Position numbers and translations under genes: made by a program. Shown here piece by piece: positions 45,550 to 54,290 of a stretch of DNA of 64,000 nt. The stretch covers positions 731,639-795,638 of the forward strand of contig NZ_SWJG01000001.1 in NCBI RefSeq assembly GCF_005870035.1, written 5' to 3'. The notes beneath the pieces were generated by a model. That model worked only from the letters and a program-made list of their open reading frames with translations, was not told the origin of the DNA and did no database searches. How positions within the stretch are numbered: position 1 is the stretch's first letter; each line of letters opens with the position of its first letter. The stretch is from Spirosoma lacussanchae. GTDB taxonomy: Bacteria; Bacteroidota; Bacteroidia; Cytophagales; Spirosomataceae.

Positions 45550-45635
45550 CGCGGTGCCTTATACGCAATGCAGTACGTGCCCGCGCAGAGGAATTATCAG
45601 GGAAGAGGGATTGATTACAACAGATTGGCCCGCCT

Positions 45636-45742
45636 GCTACCGACGCTACGCTGTAAAGGCCCTACGGGCCGGGGTGCCGGATATTTGATTCCCTCGCTAC
45701 CGACGCTGCGCTATAATGGCCCTGACGGGCCGGGGTGATCCG
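45636..45742. repeat. Two direct repeat units of about 45 bp, each with a hairpin
   Basis: Units start at 45636 and 45696 (60 bp apart), both reading GCTACCGACGCT, then a short variable part, then a small hairpin GGCCCT(A/GA)CGGGCC and GGGGTG. They differ by several bases. The look is that of a repetitive extragenic palindrome family. The gene 3' of them ends at 45794 on the minus strand. Confidence 0.65.
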
Positions 45743-45746
45743 GAAT

Positions 45747-45770
45747 GCGGTAGCCGAACGGGGCTACCGC
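45747..45770 (-). repeat. 9-bp hairpin after the NTF2-like gene
   Basis: Arms GCGGTAGCC (45747-45755) and GGCTACCGC (45762-45770), 6-nt loop, 23 bp past the stop of the NTF2-like gene. No T tract. Confidence 0.5.
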
Positions 45771-45793
45771 TGGTACCCGATCGAACCTTGTGA

Positions 45794-46270
45794 TCAGGGC
45801 GCTGATCCGTTGGACCGCTTCCCGTTCGGCCAGGTATACGGGCCGTTATTGAACGGGGTCTGGTCCCGGCTGAACCGATTGAGCAGGGGAGCGGTATGCC
45901 AGCTAAAGGCCCGTAGCGCGATTATTTTATCGTCTTTGAGCTGCCAGTAATGCAAAAACGGCAGGCTGACCGGTTCGCTATCGGGGATGAGAGTTCCGCT
46001 GAACAGGCCCGTTGTTACAACCGCGTTCGAGAGAGGGTCATGGTCCGGCATGAAGAATACCAGCGCGCTGAGCTCGATGCGCTCCCAGCGTTTGTACACC
46101 CTCGACATAAGGGTAAGGAATCCCCTCCGCCCGTGATACTCGCCACCGATCGACATGTAGTCGGGCATATACAGGACGATATCCTCGTCCAGTATCGGCA
46201 GGATTCGGCTCAGATTGCTGTCTGTAGCCACACTATAAACGACTTCGATAAGCTGCCTGGAGGTGGGCAT
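45794..46270 (-). CDS. NTF2-like/SnoaL-type protein
   Basis: 158 residues. The N-terminal LIEVVYSVATDSNLSRILPILDEDIVLYMPD and the hydrophobic HYWQLKDDKIIALRAFSWH segment fit the cone-shaped NTF2-like fold. Such proteins are small ligand-binding or isomerase-like enzymes; no catalytic pair can be identified safely. The C-terminal tail after residue 130 is polar and may be disordered. It is a single gene on the minus strand flanked by repeat elements. Confidence 0.75.
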   Translation of the reverse strand: MPTSRQLIEVVYSVATDSNLSRILPILDEDIVLYMPDYMSIGGEYHGRRGFLTLMSRVYKRWERIELSALVFFMPDHDPLSNAVVTTGLFSGTLIPDSEPVSLPFLHYWQLKDDKIIALRAFSWHTAPLLNRFSRDQTPFNNGPYTWPNGKRSNGSAP

Positions 46271-46727
46271 AACGATCTGAAAAGGAAGGGCTTTATCCAG
46301 ACCCTACATCAACCCAAGTGCCAACCTCTCCGGTTAGTAATTATATCTTACACAGACGGTGGTGGAGGAATAAATTATTCATTGTCAATTCATAACGCGC
46401 ATAGCCTGTTTGGGTAGCTCCAGTAAGTTGAGCCGTCAGGTATGGAGAACTCCAGAATGTTTGGAGTTCTCCATACAGCCCGTAGCGGGTGCTCTGCCGA
46501 CAGTCGGATACATCTAGCGATTATTTCCGGTAACGTGGCGCAGAGTTGTTATTTTTGATCTGATTAGCCGCGTATTTATAGCAGTGATGAGTAGATATGG
46601 ACACAAAACGGCTGGCCTGGCCGGGGTTTTTCGGCGATAACGGCGCCGGGCCACGAACGGGAATAATTCTTGTTAGCCAGACGACAACGCGGTCTGTATT
46701 CGATATTCAGATAAAGCTCTTCAGACT
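46271..46727. other. Gap between the NTF2-like gene and the sigma-54 activator
   Basis: Holds the inverted repeat at 46440-46476 and no convincing gene. A frame at 46597 runs into the activator gene out of frame and is not credible. Confidence 0.5.
46440..46476. repeat. Perfect 15-bp inverted repeat in a divergent intergenic region
   Basis: Arms GTATGGAGAACTCCA (46440-46454) and TGGAGTTCTCCATAC (46462-46476), 7-nt loop. It lies between two divergent genes, 170 bp and 252 bp from their starts. It could be an operator for a dimeric regulator, a transcript-end hairpin or a mobile-element trace. Confidence 0.75.
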
Positions 46728-48800
46728 ATGCAATCATCCATCGGCCTTCCTCTTTCATCAACATCGTTCTGCAAACTATTGATTGTCGAAGATGAATACA
46801 TCATTGCCAACGATCTGGAGCTCATTCTGCTACAGGCCGGCTATTCCATCATCGGTATTGCCGACTCGGTAGCCGAAGCCCTGGCCTTTATGGCGCAGGA
46901 GCAGCCCGATATCGTCCTGCTTGACATCTACCTGAAAGGCCACGAAACCGGCATCGACCTGGCCAAGCAGCTGGAGGAACGCGGCATTCCGTTTATTTAT
47001 ATATCGGCCAACGACAACCGGCGGGTGCTCGAAGCCGTAAAAGCCACTCAGCCCATTGGGTATATTGTTAAGCCATTTCGGGAGAAAGACATTCTAACTA
47101 CGCTGGAGATCAGTCGGTACCGCCAGGCGCACAGTGCTGAACTAAGGCTTCGCGAAGAAAAGGCGCTTCAGATTGCGCTGACGGATGCGCTTTCGGAGCC
47201 GGTGAGCTGGGAACAGAAGCTGCTGAGCGCAGCCCGAGTATTTCAGCCGCACGTACCGTTCGATTTCCTGACCGTCAGCTACCAGAAAAACGGAACGGCG
47301 CACAGCTTCAATTTTTACCGGGTCGGGTTCGACGAATACCAGACCCTCAGCCTCGACGATCTGCGGCAGGTAACCAGCACAACCGTCGGCGAGCTGACCC
47401 AGGTACCGGCCGACTCAGTTGCCGACGGACCGGCGCGCTACAGCACCGATACCTTTGCCGCGTTGGGCAAACGGAATCGGCGGGTGCAGGCCCTGGCGGC
47501 TGCCTTTCGGCTGGAGTCGGCGCTGATCATGCCGCTGCAGCTGGGGCAGATCGACCGGTTCGTGATCACGTTCATGAGCCGTACTGCCGATGTCTACCAG
47601 TCGCGGCATAGTAACCTGCTCGAGCGGCTCGAACAGCCCATTGTGCTGATGCTGGAGCGCGTTTTTGCGTTCGAAGAAGTGGCCCGGCTCAGCGAACAGC
47701 TCAAACGGGAGAACACCTATCTGCAGGAAGAAGTAAAAACGCTGGTCAACTTCGAAGAAATCATCGGGCGCAGTCAACGGCTGCTGCAGGTGTTCGATCA
47801 GGTTACGCAGGTGGCCAATACCGACACTACGGTACTGATTCTGGGCGAGAGCGGCACCGGCAAGGAGCTCATTGCGCGGGCGCTGCACAACCTGTCGGCG
47901 CGGAAAGATAAAATTCTGGTCAAGATCAACTGCGCTGCGCTGCCGGCTACCCTCATCGAATCGGAGCTGTTTGGCCACGAAAAAGGCGCGTTTACGGGCG
48001 CCTTCGAGAAGCGGATCGGCAAGTTCGAACTGGCGCAGGGTGGCACCATCTTTCTGGACGAAATTGGTGAGATGCCGCTGGAGCTTCAGGCCAAGCTGCT
48101 GCGGGTGTTGCAGGAGAAAGAAATTGAACGCCTGGGCGGCAAAACGCCCATCCGAACCAACGTGCGGGTCATTGCCGCTACGAACCGGCAGCTGGAGAAA
48201 GAAGTAGCCGAAGGCCGCTTCCGGATGGACCTCTATTTTCGGCTGGCTACCTTCCCGATTACGCTGCCCTCGCTGCGCGAACGACCGGGCGATATACCCC
48301 TGCTGGCCCAGTTCTTCGCCCAGAAATCGGCTCGCAAACTGGGCAAACCCTACCACGGCATCAGCGATGCCGCACTGAACGAGCTGATCCGGCACAACTG
48401 GCCGGGTAATATCCGGGAGCTGGAAAACGTCATTGAGCAGGCCGTTATCATCAACGACGGCTACACACCACTTAGCCTGGGGCGGCCGCTGGTCAACAGT
48501 CTGCTGGCTATGAGCTGCCCGGTAGCCCGGGTGCCGTCTGCCAGCGATTATCCGGCTCAGGGGCAGTCCGCCATGTCGGCGCCCCGGGATTTACAGGATG
48601 TGAAACAGATTCAGCAGGATACCGAACGGGAGTACATCCTGTCGGTGCTGAAGCAAACCAACGGCCGTATCCGGGGAAGCGGGGGGGCGGCAGAACGGCT
48701 GAATCTGAAGCCCACAACGCTGGAATACCGGATGGAGAAACTGGGCATCCGGAAAGTGCTGGCCACCCAGTTTCCGACCTCTTCGTCGGGTGATCGCTAA
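46728..48800 (+). CDS. Response regulator with receiver, GAF-like, sigma-54 AAA+ and HTH domains
   Basis: 690 residues. Receiver about 15-130 with VEDEY and phosphorylated Asp66 (VLLDIYLKG). A GAF-like region spans about 150-320. The AAA+ domain has [14 protein letters not shown] ([15 protein letters not shown]) and the usual Walker B and R-finger segments; the last 60 residues hold a Fis-type HTH with [21 protein letters not shown]. It would activate sigma-54-dependent promoters on phosphorylation. The kinase at 48848 follows 47 bp later on the same strand and is its obvious partner. Confidence 0.94.
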   Translation: MQSSIGLPLSSTSFCKLLIVEDEYIIANDLELILLQAGYSIIGIADSVAEALAFMAQEQPDIVLLDIYLKGHETGIDLAKQLEERGIPFIYISANDNRRVLEAVKATQPIGYIVKPFREKDILTTLEISRYRQAHSAELRLREEKALQIALTDALSEPVSWEQKLLSAARVFQPHVPFDFLTVSYQKNGTAHSFNFYRVGFDEYQTLSLDDLRQVTSTTVGELTQVPADSVADGPARYSTDTFAALGKRNRRVQALAAAFRLESALIMPLQLGQIDRFVITFMSRTADVYQSRHSNLLERLEQPIVLMLERVFAFEEVARLSEQLKRENTYLQEEVKTLVNFEEIIGRSQRLLQVFDQVTQVANTDTTVLILGESGTGKELIARALHNLSARKDKILVKINCAALPATLIESELFGHEKGAFTGAFEKRIGKFELAQGGTIFLDEIGEMPLELQAKLLRVLQEKEIERLGGKTPIRTNVRVIAATNRQLEKEVAEGRFRMDLYFRLATFPITLPSLRERPGDIPLLAQFFAQKSARKLGKPYHGISDAALNELIRHNWPGNIRELENVIEQAVIINDGYTPLSLGRPLVNSLLAMSCPVARVPSASDYPAQGQSAMSAPRDLQDVKQIQQDTEREYILSVLKQTNGRIRGSGGAAERLNLKPTTLEYRMEKLGIRKVLATQFPTSSSGDR

Positions 48801-48847
48801 GTCCGTTATGTCTTACTGCCGGTGCCATTCTGCTAAAAACATAACCC

Positions 48848-51202
48848 ATGGCTGAGTCTGCTGCTATTTTTCGATTCATCAGGCAACTGCCCGGACCAGA
48901 ACGGGGAGCGAGGCTGCTTTTGTGTGGCCTGGCGTTAGCGGCATTGGCGGCCCGGCCCGCCGATGCGCAGAACATTACCCGCAAAATGGCGAGCCAGCTG
49001 CTGGTTCAGCTCAACAACAGTGGGCCCGACACCAACCGGCTCCACGCGCTGATCGAGCTGGGTAAGTTTCAGGTGTATAAGGCGGGCGAGGTTACCCGCG
49101 ACCTGGATAGTGCGATAACCTACCTGAAGCAGGCCAACGAGCTCAGCAACGCCCTGCATCGGGTAAACGACCAGCATGATGCTCAGAGCCTGCTGGTCGT
49201 TGCCTACATTGAACGGGGGAATGTAAAGCTGGGCAAGGCACTTTTTGCTAACCTGATCGACGATTGCCGCCGAACCAGCGACCTGCAAACCGAGGCCGAA
49301 GCTACGCTGCGTTTTGCGACCTGTACGCGGTACATCATCAAGAACTACCCGGAAACCTTTGCGTACTATCGACAGGCCGCTGCTTTGTACAAAAAGCTCG
49401 GTAATCAGCCGAAAGAAGTGCAGGTGATGGAGCAGGCAGCGTCGCTGCATATGGACTTTGGCGAACTCGACGTGGCCGAACAGGCCTTTACCGACGTACT
49501 CAGGCGCTATAAACAGCTGAAGTACCCCAAGCTGCATTATACCTACAACAGTCTGGCCAGCGTGAACCGGCTGAAAGGTAATTTCGACAAAGGGCTCTTT
49601 TATGCGCTCCAGTGTCTGGAAAGCATGAACCGGACCCAGGATACGCTGTCGGCGGCCGTTTTTTACGGTACGCTAGCGCAGATGTACATGGAGCTGGGGC
49701 ATCAGAGCGAGAGTATCTACTGGTACAGGAAGAGCTTCGAGCAATGGCGTCAGGAAAAGCTGCCCAATTTCTCGCTGTACAACGCAGCCAGCCAGCTGGT
49801 GCGGGATCTGATTGCGCACCGGAAAACCTACGAAGCGCTGGGGCTGATCACCAATCTGGTTCAGGAGATTCCGACAATCAACAACATTCAGAACGGATGC
49901 GTGGCCCAGAGCTATGCCTACTGCTACGATGATCTGAAAAAATACGACCTGGCCGAACGCTACTACCTCCAGGCGGTGGCCCACTATAAAAAATCGGGCG
50001 GTGACTTCGAGATGTCGCAGAAGGTGCAGCAGGACGTCGGCAAGTTTTATCTGGCGCGCAACGATGTCAGAAAGGCCGGGTTTTATCTGCGAAAGGCGCT
50101 GTCGTATAATCCACAGAAAAACTCGCTCTCGACCGTCAAGGATATTCATTACATGCTCTTCAAGGTCGATTCTATCGAAGGTAACTACCTCTCGGCTATT
50201 GATCACTTCAGGCAGCACAAGGCGCTGAACGACAGTATTTTTACCGTTACCAAAACCCGGAAGCTGGCTGAGCTGGAAGTGAGGTATGCCACCGCCAAAA
50301 AAGTGCAGCAGATTCAGCAGCAGCAGAACGAGCTGGCCCGCGCCCAGACCACCCGCAACGGCATACTGTCCGGCACCGTTCTGCTGCTCGGCCTGCTGGG
50401 ACTCAGCTACAGCCAGTACCGGCTGAAACGGCGCAGCAACCAGCTGCTGGAAGCCAAACAGCTCGAAATCAACCGTAAAAACGAATCGCTGGAGCGGATT
50501 CTGGCCGAAAAGGAAATACTCATCCGGGACAAAGACAGCCTGCTCGATGAAAAAGAAGGTCTGCTGGACGAGAAAGAATGGATGATCAAGGAAATTCACC
50601 ACCGGGTCAAGAACAACCTGCAGATCATCAGCAGCCTGCTTCATTCGCAGGGCGTTTACCTGAAAGATAAAGCCGCCCTGTCGGCCATCCGCGAAAGCCA
50701 GAACCGGGTACATGTGATGGCTCTCATTCATCAGAAGCTATACCAGTCCGAGCGGCTTTCCACGATCTCGATGAGGGCCTACATCGCCGATATTGTCGAG
50801 TACCTGCTGACGACCTTTGCGCGGCAGGATACGGTGCAGAAACAACTCGCCATCGCCCCGGTCGATCTGGATGTTACGCTGGCCGTTCCGCTGGGATTGA
50901 TCATCAATGAGGTGATCACCAACTCGCTCAAATACGCCTTCCCGGGTCAGCAAAGTGGGCTCATCCGCATCGACTTCGTAGTGCTCGACAAAAAGACCTA
51001 CCGGCTTGTCATGGCAGACGACGGGGTCGGCCTGCCCCCCGACCTGAACCCGAACCGGAGTCGTACGCTGGGCATGAGCCTGATTCGGGGGCTGAGCAAG
51101 CAGCTTGGCGGCAACCTCCAGATCAGCCAGGCCAACGGCGTACAGATCAGCCTGACCTTTGCGGAAGAAAAAATAGAGCAACAGCCAATAGTCGGCGTAT
51201 GA
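48848..51202 (+). CDS. TPR-containing HisKA_2 sensor histidine kinase
   Basis: 784 residues. The N-terminal signal peptide-like segment (CGLALAALAARPADAQ) precedes TPR-type helices through about residue 460 (LHYTYNSLASVNRLKGNFDKGL, YEALGLITNLVQEI). A single membrane span follows near 500-520 (GILSGTVLLLGLLGLSYSQY), then a coiled coil with repeated DSLLDEKEGLLDEKEW. The HisKA_2 H-box EIHHRVKNNLQIISSLL has the paired His584/585, one of which is phosphorylated. The ATPase part ends near the C-terminus (ADDGVGLPPDLNP). It probably phosphorylates the preceding sigma-54 activator. Confidence 0.92.
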   Translation: MAESAAIFRFIRQLPGPERGARLLLCGLALAALAARPADAQNITRKMASQLLVQLNNSGPDTNRLHALIELGKFQVYKAGEVTRDLDSAITYLKQANELSNALHRVNDQHDAQSLLVVAYIERGNVKLGKALFANLIDDCRRTSDLQTEAEATLRFATCTRYIIKNYPETFAYYRQAAALYKKLGNQPKEVQVMEQAASLHMDFGELDVAEQAFTDVLRRYKQLKYPKLHYTYNSLASVNRLKGNFDKGLFYALQCLESMNRTQDTLSAAVFYGTLAQMYMELGHQSESIYWYRKSFEQWRQEKLPNFSLYNAASQLVRDLIAHRKTYEALGLITNLVQEIPTINNIQNGCVAQSYAYCYDDLKKYDLAERYYLQAVAHYKKSGGDFEMSQKVQQDVGKFYLARNDVRKAGFYLRKALSYNPQKNSLSTVKDIHYMLFKVDSIEGNYLSAIDHFRQHKALNDSIFTVTKTRKLAELEVRYATAKKVQQIQQQQNELARAQTTRNGILSGTVLLLGLLGLSYSQYRLKRRSNQLLEAKQLEINRKNESLERILAEKEILIRDKDSLLDEKEGLLDEKEWMIKEIHHRVKNNLQIISSLLHSQGVYLKDKAALSAIRESQNRVHVMALIHQKLYQSERLSTISMRAYIADIVEYLLTTFARQDTVQKQLAIAPVDLDVTLAVPLGLIINEVITNSLKYAFPGQQSGLIRIDFVVLDKKTYRLVMADDGVGLPPDLNPNRSRTLGMSLIRGLSKQLGGNLQISQANGVQISLTFAEEKIEQQPIVGV

Positions 51203-51233
51203 CCAATCGGTTCGGTCGATCCGGGCGGAGTGG

Positions 51234-52136
51234 TCAGACAGCATCAAAAGTGTCATGGGCGTAGGTAGGGTCGATCAGCCCCGACACCTGCACCCGCCTG
51301 CGGTAGGAGGTAGGGGTTGTCTGATACCGCTGTTTGAACAGTTTGTTGAGATGACAGATGTCGGTAAAGCCAAACTCGTCGGCAATCTGCGAAACGGTCA
51401 TGTTGCTCAGCCGCAGCCGGGCTTCTACCAGCTGGAGCTTGTACCGGATAATGTACTGCTGAATCGACTCACCCGCCTGTTGCTTGAAGAGCGCGCTTAG
51501 GTGGCTCTGCGAATAATGAAAGACATCGGCCATCTTGTCGATGCGGAGCCGATCGGGCTGGGTAATATGATGACAGATATAAGCACCCATGCGCCGGATC
51601 AGCGATGGCGCGGCATTCTTCGGCGTCGGGAGCCGCATCGGATGCCGCGCCAGCTGACGGTCTATCAGACTGACAATCGTTTTCATCAGCGACTCCACAA
51701 TGGGGTTGGCCAGCAAATGCCCGTGGTTGAGCTGTTCCGCCTGGACCATATCGACCAGCGCGCTCAGGTGCTGCTGTTCTGTCGTGTTGCTGACAATACT
51801 GCCAGCGAACGGCTGGCTGACCAGCTGGCTCTGCTCGCTTAGTTGCGGCCAGGCCTCCCGACCGCTTGCCGACAGGCGAGAGAGGTATAACTCCGTAAAG
51901 GAGAGTACGCAGAACGAGGTCGGCTGATCGATCAGGAAAGAGTGGTTGTCTACCGGGCCAAGAAAAAAAATATCGCCGGACCGGTAGGGAAACTGATTGC
52001 CGTTGATGCAGTGATAGCCATAGCCGGCCCGGATCAGGATCAGCTTGAACTGGCGCTGCGCACGACCGGCCAGCGGCCAGTGACTTGCCTCGAATCGCTG
52101 TACGTCGAGGAGCCCGTGTTGCGTATTTGGTTTCAT
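51234..52136 (-). CDS. AraC family transcription regulator
   Basis: 300 residues. N-terminal cupin-like sensing domain (FKLILIRAGYGYHCINGNQFPY), C-terminal pair of AraC HTH motifs with RIDKMADVFHYSQSHLSALFKQQAGE and MTVSQIADEFGFTDICHLNKLFKQRYQTTPTSYRR. It lies convergent to the histidine kinase with 31 bp between; its own target genes cannot be deduced. The proline/threonine-rich region at 170-180 may link the domains. Confidence 0.93.
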   Translation of the reverse strand: MKPNTQHGLLDVQRFEASHWPLAGRAQRQFKLILIRAGYGYHCINGNQFPYRSGDIFFLGPVDNHSFLIDQPTSFCVLSFTELYLSRLSASGREAWPQLSEQSQLVSQPFAGSIVSNTTEQQHLSALVDMVQAEQLNHGHLLANPIVESLMKTIVSLIDRQLARHPMRLPTPKNAAPSLIRRMGAYICHHITQPDRLRIDKMADVFHYSQSHLSALFKQQAGESIQQYIIRYKLQLVEARLRLSNMTVSQIADEFGFTDICHLNKLFKQRYQTTPTSYRRRVQVSGLIDPTYAHDTFDAV

Positions 52137-52270
52137 AAAGCGAAGAGTTCGGAGGGGAGGTTGACCCGGCCAGTACGAACTACATTGCCAAGAAAATGCC
52201 AGTTTGAAAAATGGGGCTGTTTTTGGGGTAATCTGTTGGTTGTTAAGGATTTATTCTATTGTTAGTCTGG

Positions 52271-52333
52271 CAGCAACCTCCAGTTATTCTGGAGAGTCGC
52301 ATTCTTTTTGGAGGCTCTCTCTGGAGGCTGCTG
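52271..52333 (-). repeat. 13-bp inverted repeat with long loop 3' of dps
   Basis: Arms 52271-52283 (CAGCAACCTCCAG) and 52321-52333 (CTGGAGGCTGCTG) pair at 12 of 13 positions, with the mismatch becoming G-U in a minus-strand RNA. Loop 37 nt with additional GGAG repeats. It lies 18 bp past the dps stop. Confidence 0.62.
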
Positions 52334-52350
52334 TCTCTTTTTGTAGTTAT

Positions 52351-52824
52351 TCAGCGCAGATGGGACCGCAGCATCCAGGCTATTTTCTCGTGTTTTTCCA
52401 TCAGTCCCGTAACGAAATCGCTCGTACCGGCATCGTGATGGGCTTCCTGAAATTCGTTGATCGTACCCCGAATAAACTCGATCAGGCTCTCGTGATCGGC
52501 CAGTAATTTTCTGATCAGGCTGCGGCTGTCATTGCCATCTTCGTCCTGCTCGGTCAGGTGGGTGAGTTGCAGGAAATTTTTCAGGGTAGCGGGAGCATAG
52601 TGGCCCAGTTGCCGGATGCGCTCGGCCACATCGTCGACCATGTCGGCCGATTGGGTGTAAAGCTCTTCAAAGTAACGGTGTACGGAGTGAAAGTCGATAC
52701 CCTCCAGATTCCAGTGGGCATTGAGGGTTTTGGTGTAGAGTACAAATTCGTCGGCCAGCAGTATGGCCAGCTGATGCGCAACGACTTCGCGGTTTTCGGG
52801 CGAGATACCAATAGTTGTTTTCAT
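52351..52824 (-). CDS. dps: DNA-protecting ferritin-like protein Dps
   Basis: 157 residues. Four-helix ferritin-like protein forming dodecamers that store iron and bind DNA under starvation and peroxide stress. The inter-subunit ferroxidase ligands are present and correctly spaced: His37 (LNAHWNLEG), His49, Asp64 and Glu68 (DMVDDVAERI). No long Lys-rich N-terminal tail is present, so DNA binding may be weaker. The gene is 41 bp downstream of a small conserved gene on the same strand, and a hairpin follows it. Confidence 0.95.
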   Translation of the reverse strand: MKTTIGISPENREVVAHQLAILLADEFVLYTKTLNAHWNLEGIDFHSVHRYFEELYTQSADMVDDVAERIRQLGHYAPATLKNFLQLTHLTEQDEDGNDSRSLIRKLLADHESLIEFIRGTINEFQEAHHDAGTSDFVTGLMEKHEKIAWMLRSHLR

Positions 52825-52865
52825 AAGAATCTGGTTGTTGTCGTGGGGGAGACCAGGAATGGAAT

Positions 52866-53165
52866 TTATCGGCTATGAAGCTTTTCGAGCAGGGTGGTTG
52901 ATACCGCATCGGCCGAAGCGCCGTAGCCGGTAACCAGTATCCCTTTCAATCCCGACCGGGACTCGATGGCGTAGACGCTGGCTTCGTCGGCGGGGTCGGT
53001 ATCGCCCTCGTAGCGGTAGATGTCGACGATCGTAAACTCATCGGCGCCAAAGGACGCCACCGGGCAGACCAGCCGGTCCTGCTCGAGTCGGAAATCGGTC
53101 GTGAACCCCTGTTTCTGTAAGGCAGCAACGGCCTCCGAAACGGTATCGTAATGGAGTTGTCCCAT
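52866..53165 (-). CDS. Small conserved protein (often labelled PRPP synthetase-like)
   Basis: 99 residues, no signal peptide. Segments: TVSEAVAALQKQGFTTDF, FTIVDIYRYEGDTDPADEAS, and a C-terminal GLKGILVTGYGASADAVS. Proteins like this are often called phosphoribosylpyrophosphate synthetase in databases, but this one has no PRPP-binding motif; it is a small domain of unknown role. It is co-directional with dps and gap, likely a short unit expressed under stress. Confidence 0.7.
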   Translation of the reverse strand: MGQLHYDTVSEAVAALQKQGFTTDFRLEQDRLVCPVASFGADEFTIVDIYRYEGDTDPADEASVYAIESRSGLKGILVTGYGASADAVSTTLLEKLHSR

Positions 53166-53192
53166 GGTGCGCGGGTGTTGATTAGAAAATTT

Positions 53193-53246
53193 GCGGTCGG
53201 CCAGATGCGGTCGGCTAGATGCGGTCGGCTAGATGCGATCGACCAG
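53193..53246. repeat. 14-bp tandem repeat at the end of the gap gene
   Basis: Three and a half units: GCGGTCGGCCAGAT (53193-53206), GCGGTCGGCTAGAT twice (53207-53234) and a diverged partial GCGATCGACCAG (53235-53246), the last inside the gap coding sequence. Each CTAG carries the TAG stop on the minus strand; the TAG in the third unit is the gap stop. Confidence 0.85.
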
Positions 53247-54230
53247 AAACGCAGCCACTTCGGCCAGGCGGTTAGCGAAGCCCCACTCGTTGTCGTACCA
53301 GGTGGCTACCGACAGCAGATTACCTTCTTTGGCGGTCAGGGGTAAATCAACGATTGAGGAGTGAGGATCGGCCACAATCCGCGACGAGGCCCATTCGCCA
53401 TCCAGTACGTCGAGAACCCCCTTCAGTGGTCCCTCGGTAGCGGCCTGGCGAAACGCGTCGTTGACGTTCTGCACTGTACAGTCTTTTTCGGTAATGAGAT
53501 TCAGCTCGGCAATGCTGCCTGTTCGGGTCGGAACGCGGTAGGCTTTGCCCGTAATTTTCAGATCGGACCAGATAAACTGCAACGCCCGGGCGGCTCCTGA
53601 CGAAGAAGGAATGATATTCTCGGCTGCGGCCCAGGAGTCACGCCGGTCTTTCATCGGCTGATCGGTCAGCGACTGGGTGTTCGTGTACGAGTGTACCGTC
53701 GAAAACAGACCGTACTGAATGCCGAAACTCTCCCGGATTACCTTCACCACCGCAGCCAGGGCGTTGGTTGTACAACTGCCCATGCTGATGAGGTGATGGC
53801 GGGCCGGGTCGAATGTATCCAGATTAATTCCCTTGAGCAGGACGGCATCGCAGTCGGCCAGGGTCTTGCTGGGGGCGCTGATGAGTACGTAGCGGGCGCC
53901 CCGATCCAGGTGAACCTGGGCCCCGGCGCGGGTAGTAGCCCGACCCGTACAGTCAACGACCAGATCGACGCCCAGCGCGCCCCAGTTCGGTACTTCCTGC
54001 ATTGAGTTGATGTAGGGCAGGCTGCGATCGCCGATCTGTAGCGTACCGGCCCGTCCGGTAACGGCTTCGGGCCAGCGCCCATAGTTGGTATCGACCGCAA
54101 ACAGAGCTGCCAGCGTTGCTTCGTCGCGGATATCGGCCACGGCAACCGGCGTAAACAGGTCATGTTGCAGAGCTATACGCAGAAACTGTCGGCCAATGCG
54201 GCCAAATCCGTATAAGGCTATCGTGGCCAT
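53229..54230 (-). CDS. gap: Type I glyceraldehyde-3-phosphate dehydrogenase, variant active site
   Basis: 333 residues. Rossmann start ALYGFGRIGRQFLR, then the catalytic Cys153 in MGSCTTNALAAV and His180 (STVHSYTNTQSLTD). The usual SCTTNC has Ala157 in place of the second Cys, as seen in some E4PDH or auxiliary GAPDH paralogues. It would oxidise glyceraldehyde 3-phosphate with NAD and phosphate; a role outside central glycolysis is plausible given the neighbours (dps, ring-cleaving dioxygenase). A second, standard gap is likely elsewhere. Its stop lies within a 14-bp tandem repeat. Confidence 0.92.
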   Translation of the reverse strand: MATIALYGFGRIGRQFLRIALQHDLFTPVAVADIRDEATLAALFAVDTNYGRWPEAVTGRAGTLQIGDRSLPYINSMQEVPNWGALGVDLVVDCTGRATTRAGAQVHLDRGARYVLISAPSKTLADCDAVLLKGINLDTFDPARHHLISMGSCTTNALAAVVKVIRESFGIQYGLFSTVHSYTNTQSLTDQPMKDRRDSWAAAENIIPSSSGAARALQFIWSDLKITGKAYRVPTRTGSIAELNLITEKDCTVQNVNDAFRQAATEGPLKGVLDVLDGEWASSRIVADPHSSIVDLPLTAKEGNLLSVATWYDNEWGFANRLAEVAAFLVDRI

Positions 54231-54290
54231 ACGCAGTCAGGATTGGTGATTGATGAGTAAAGAGGCTGGGAAAAACAGGTCGACCAACCC

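Noticed and set aside
46597..46782. 61-residue frame overlapping the sigma-54 activator start
   Set aside because: Out of frame with the receiver domain and lacking any motif.
52866..53165. Phosphoribosylpyrophosphate synthetase function for the 99-residue protein
   Set aside because: Too short and without the PRPP-binding loop; the database-style name is not supported by the sequence.
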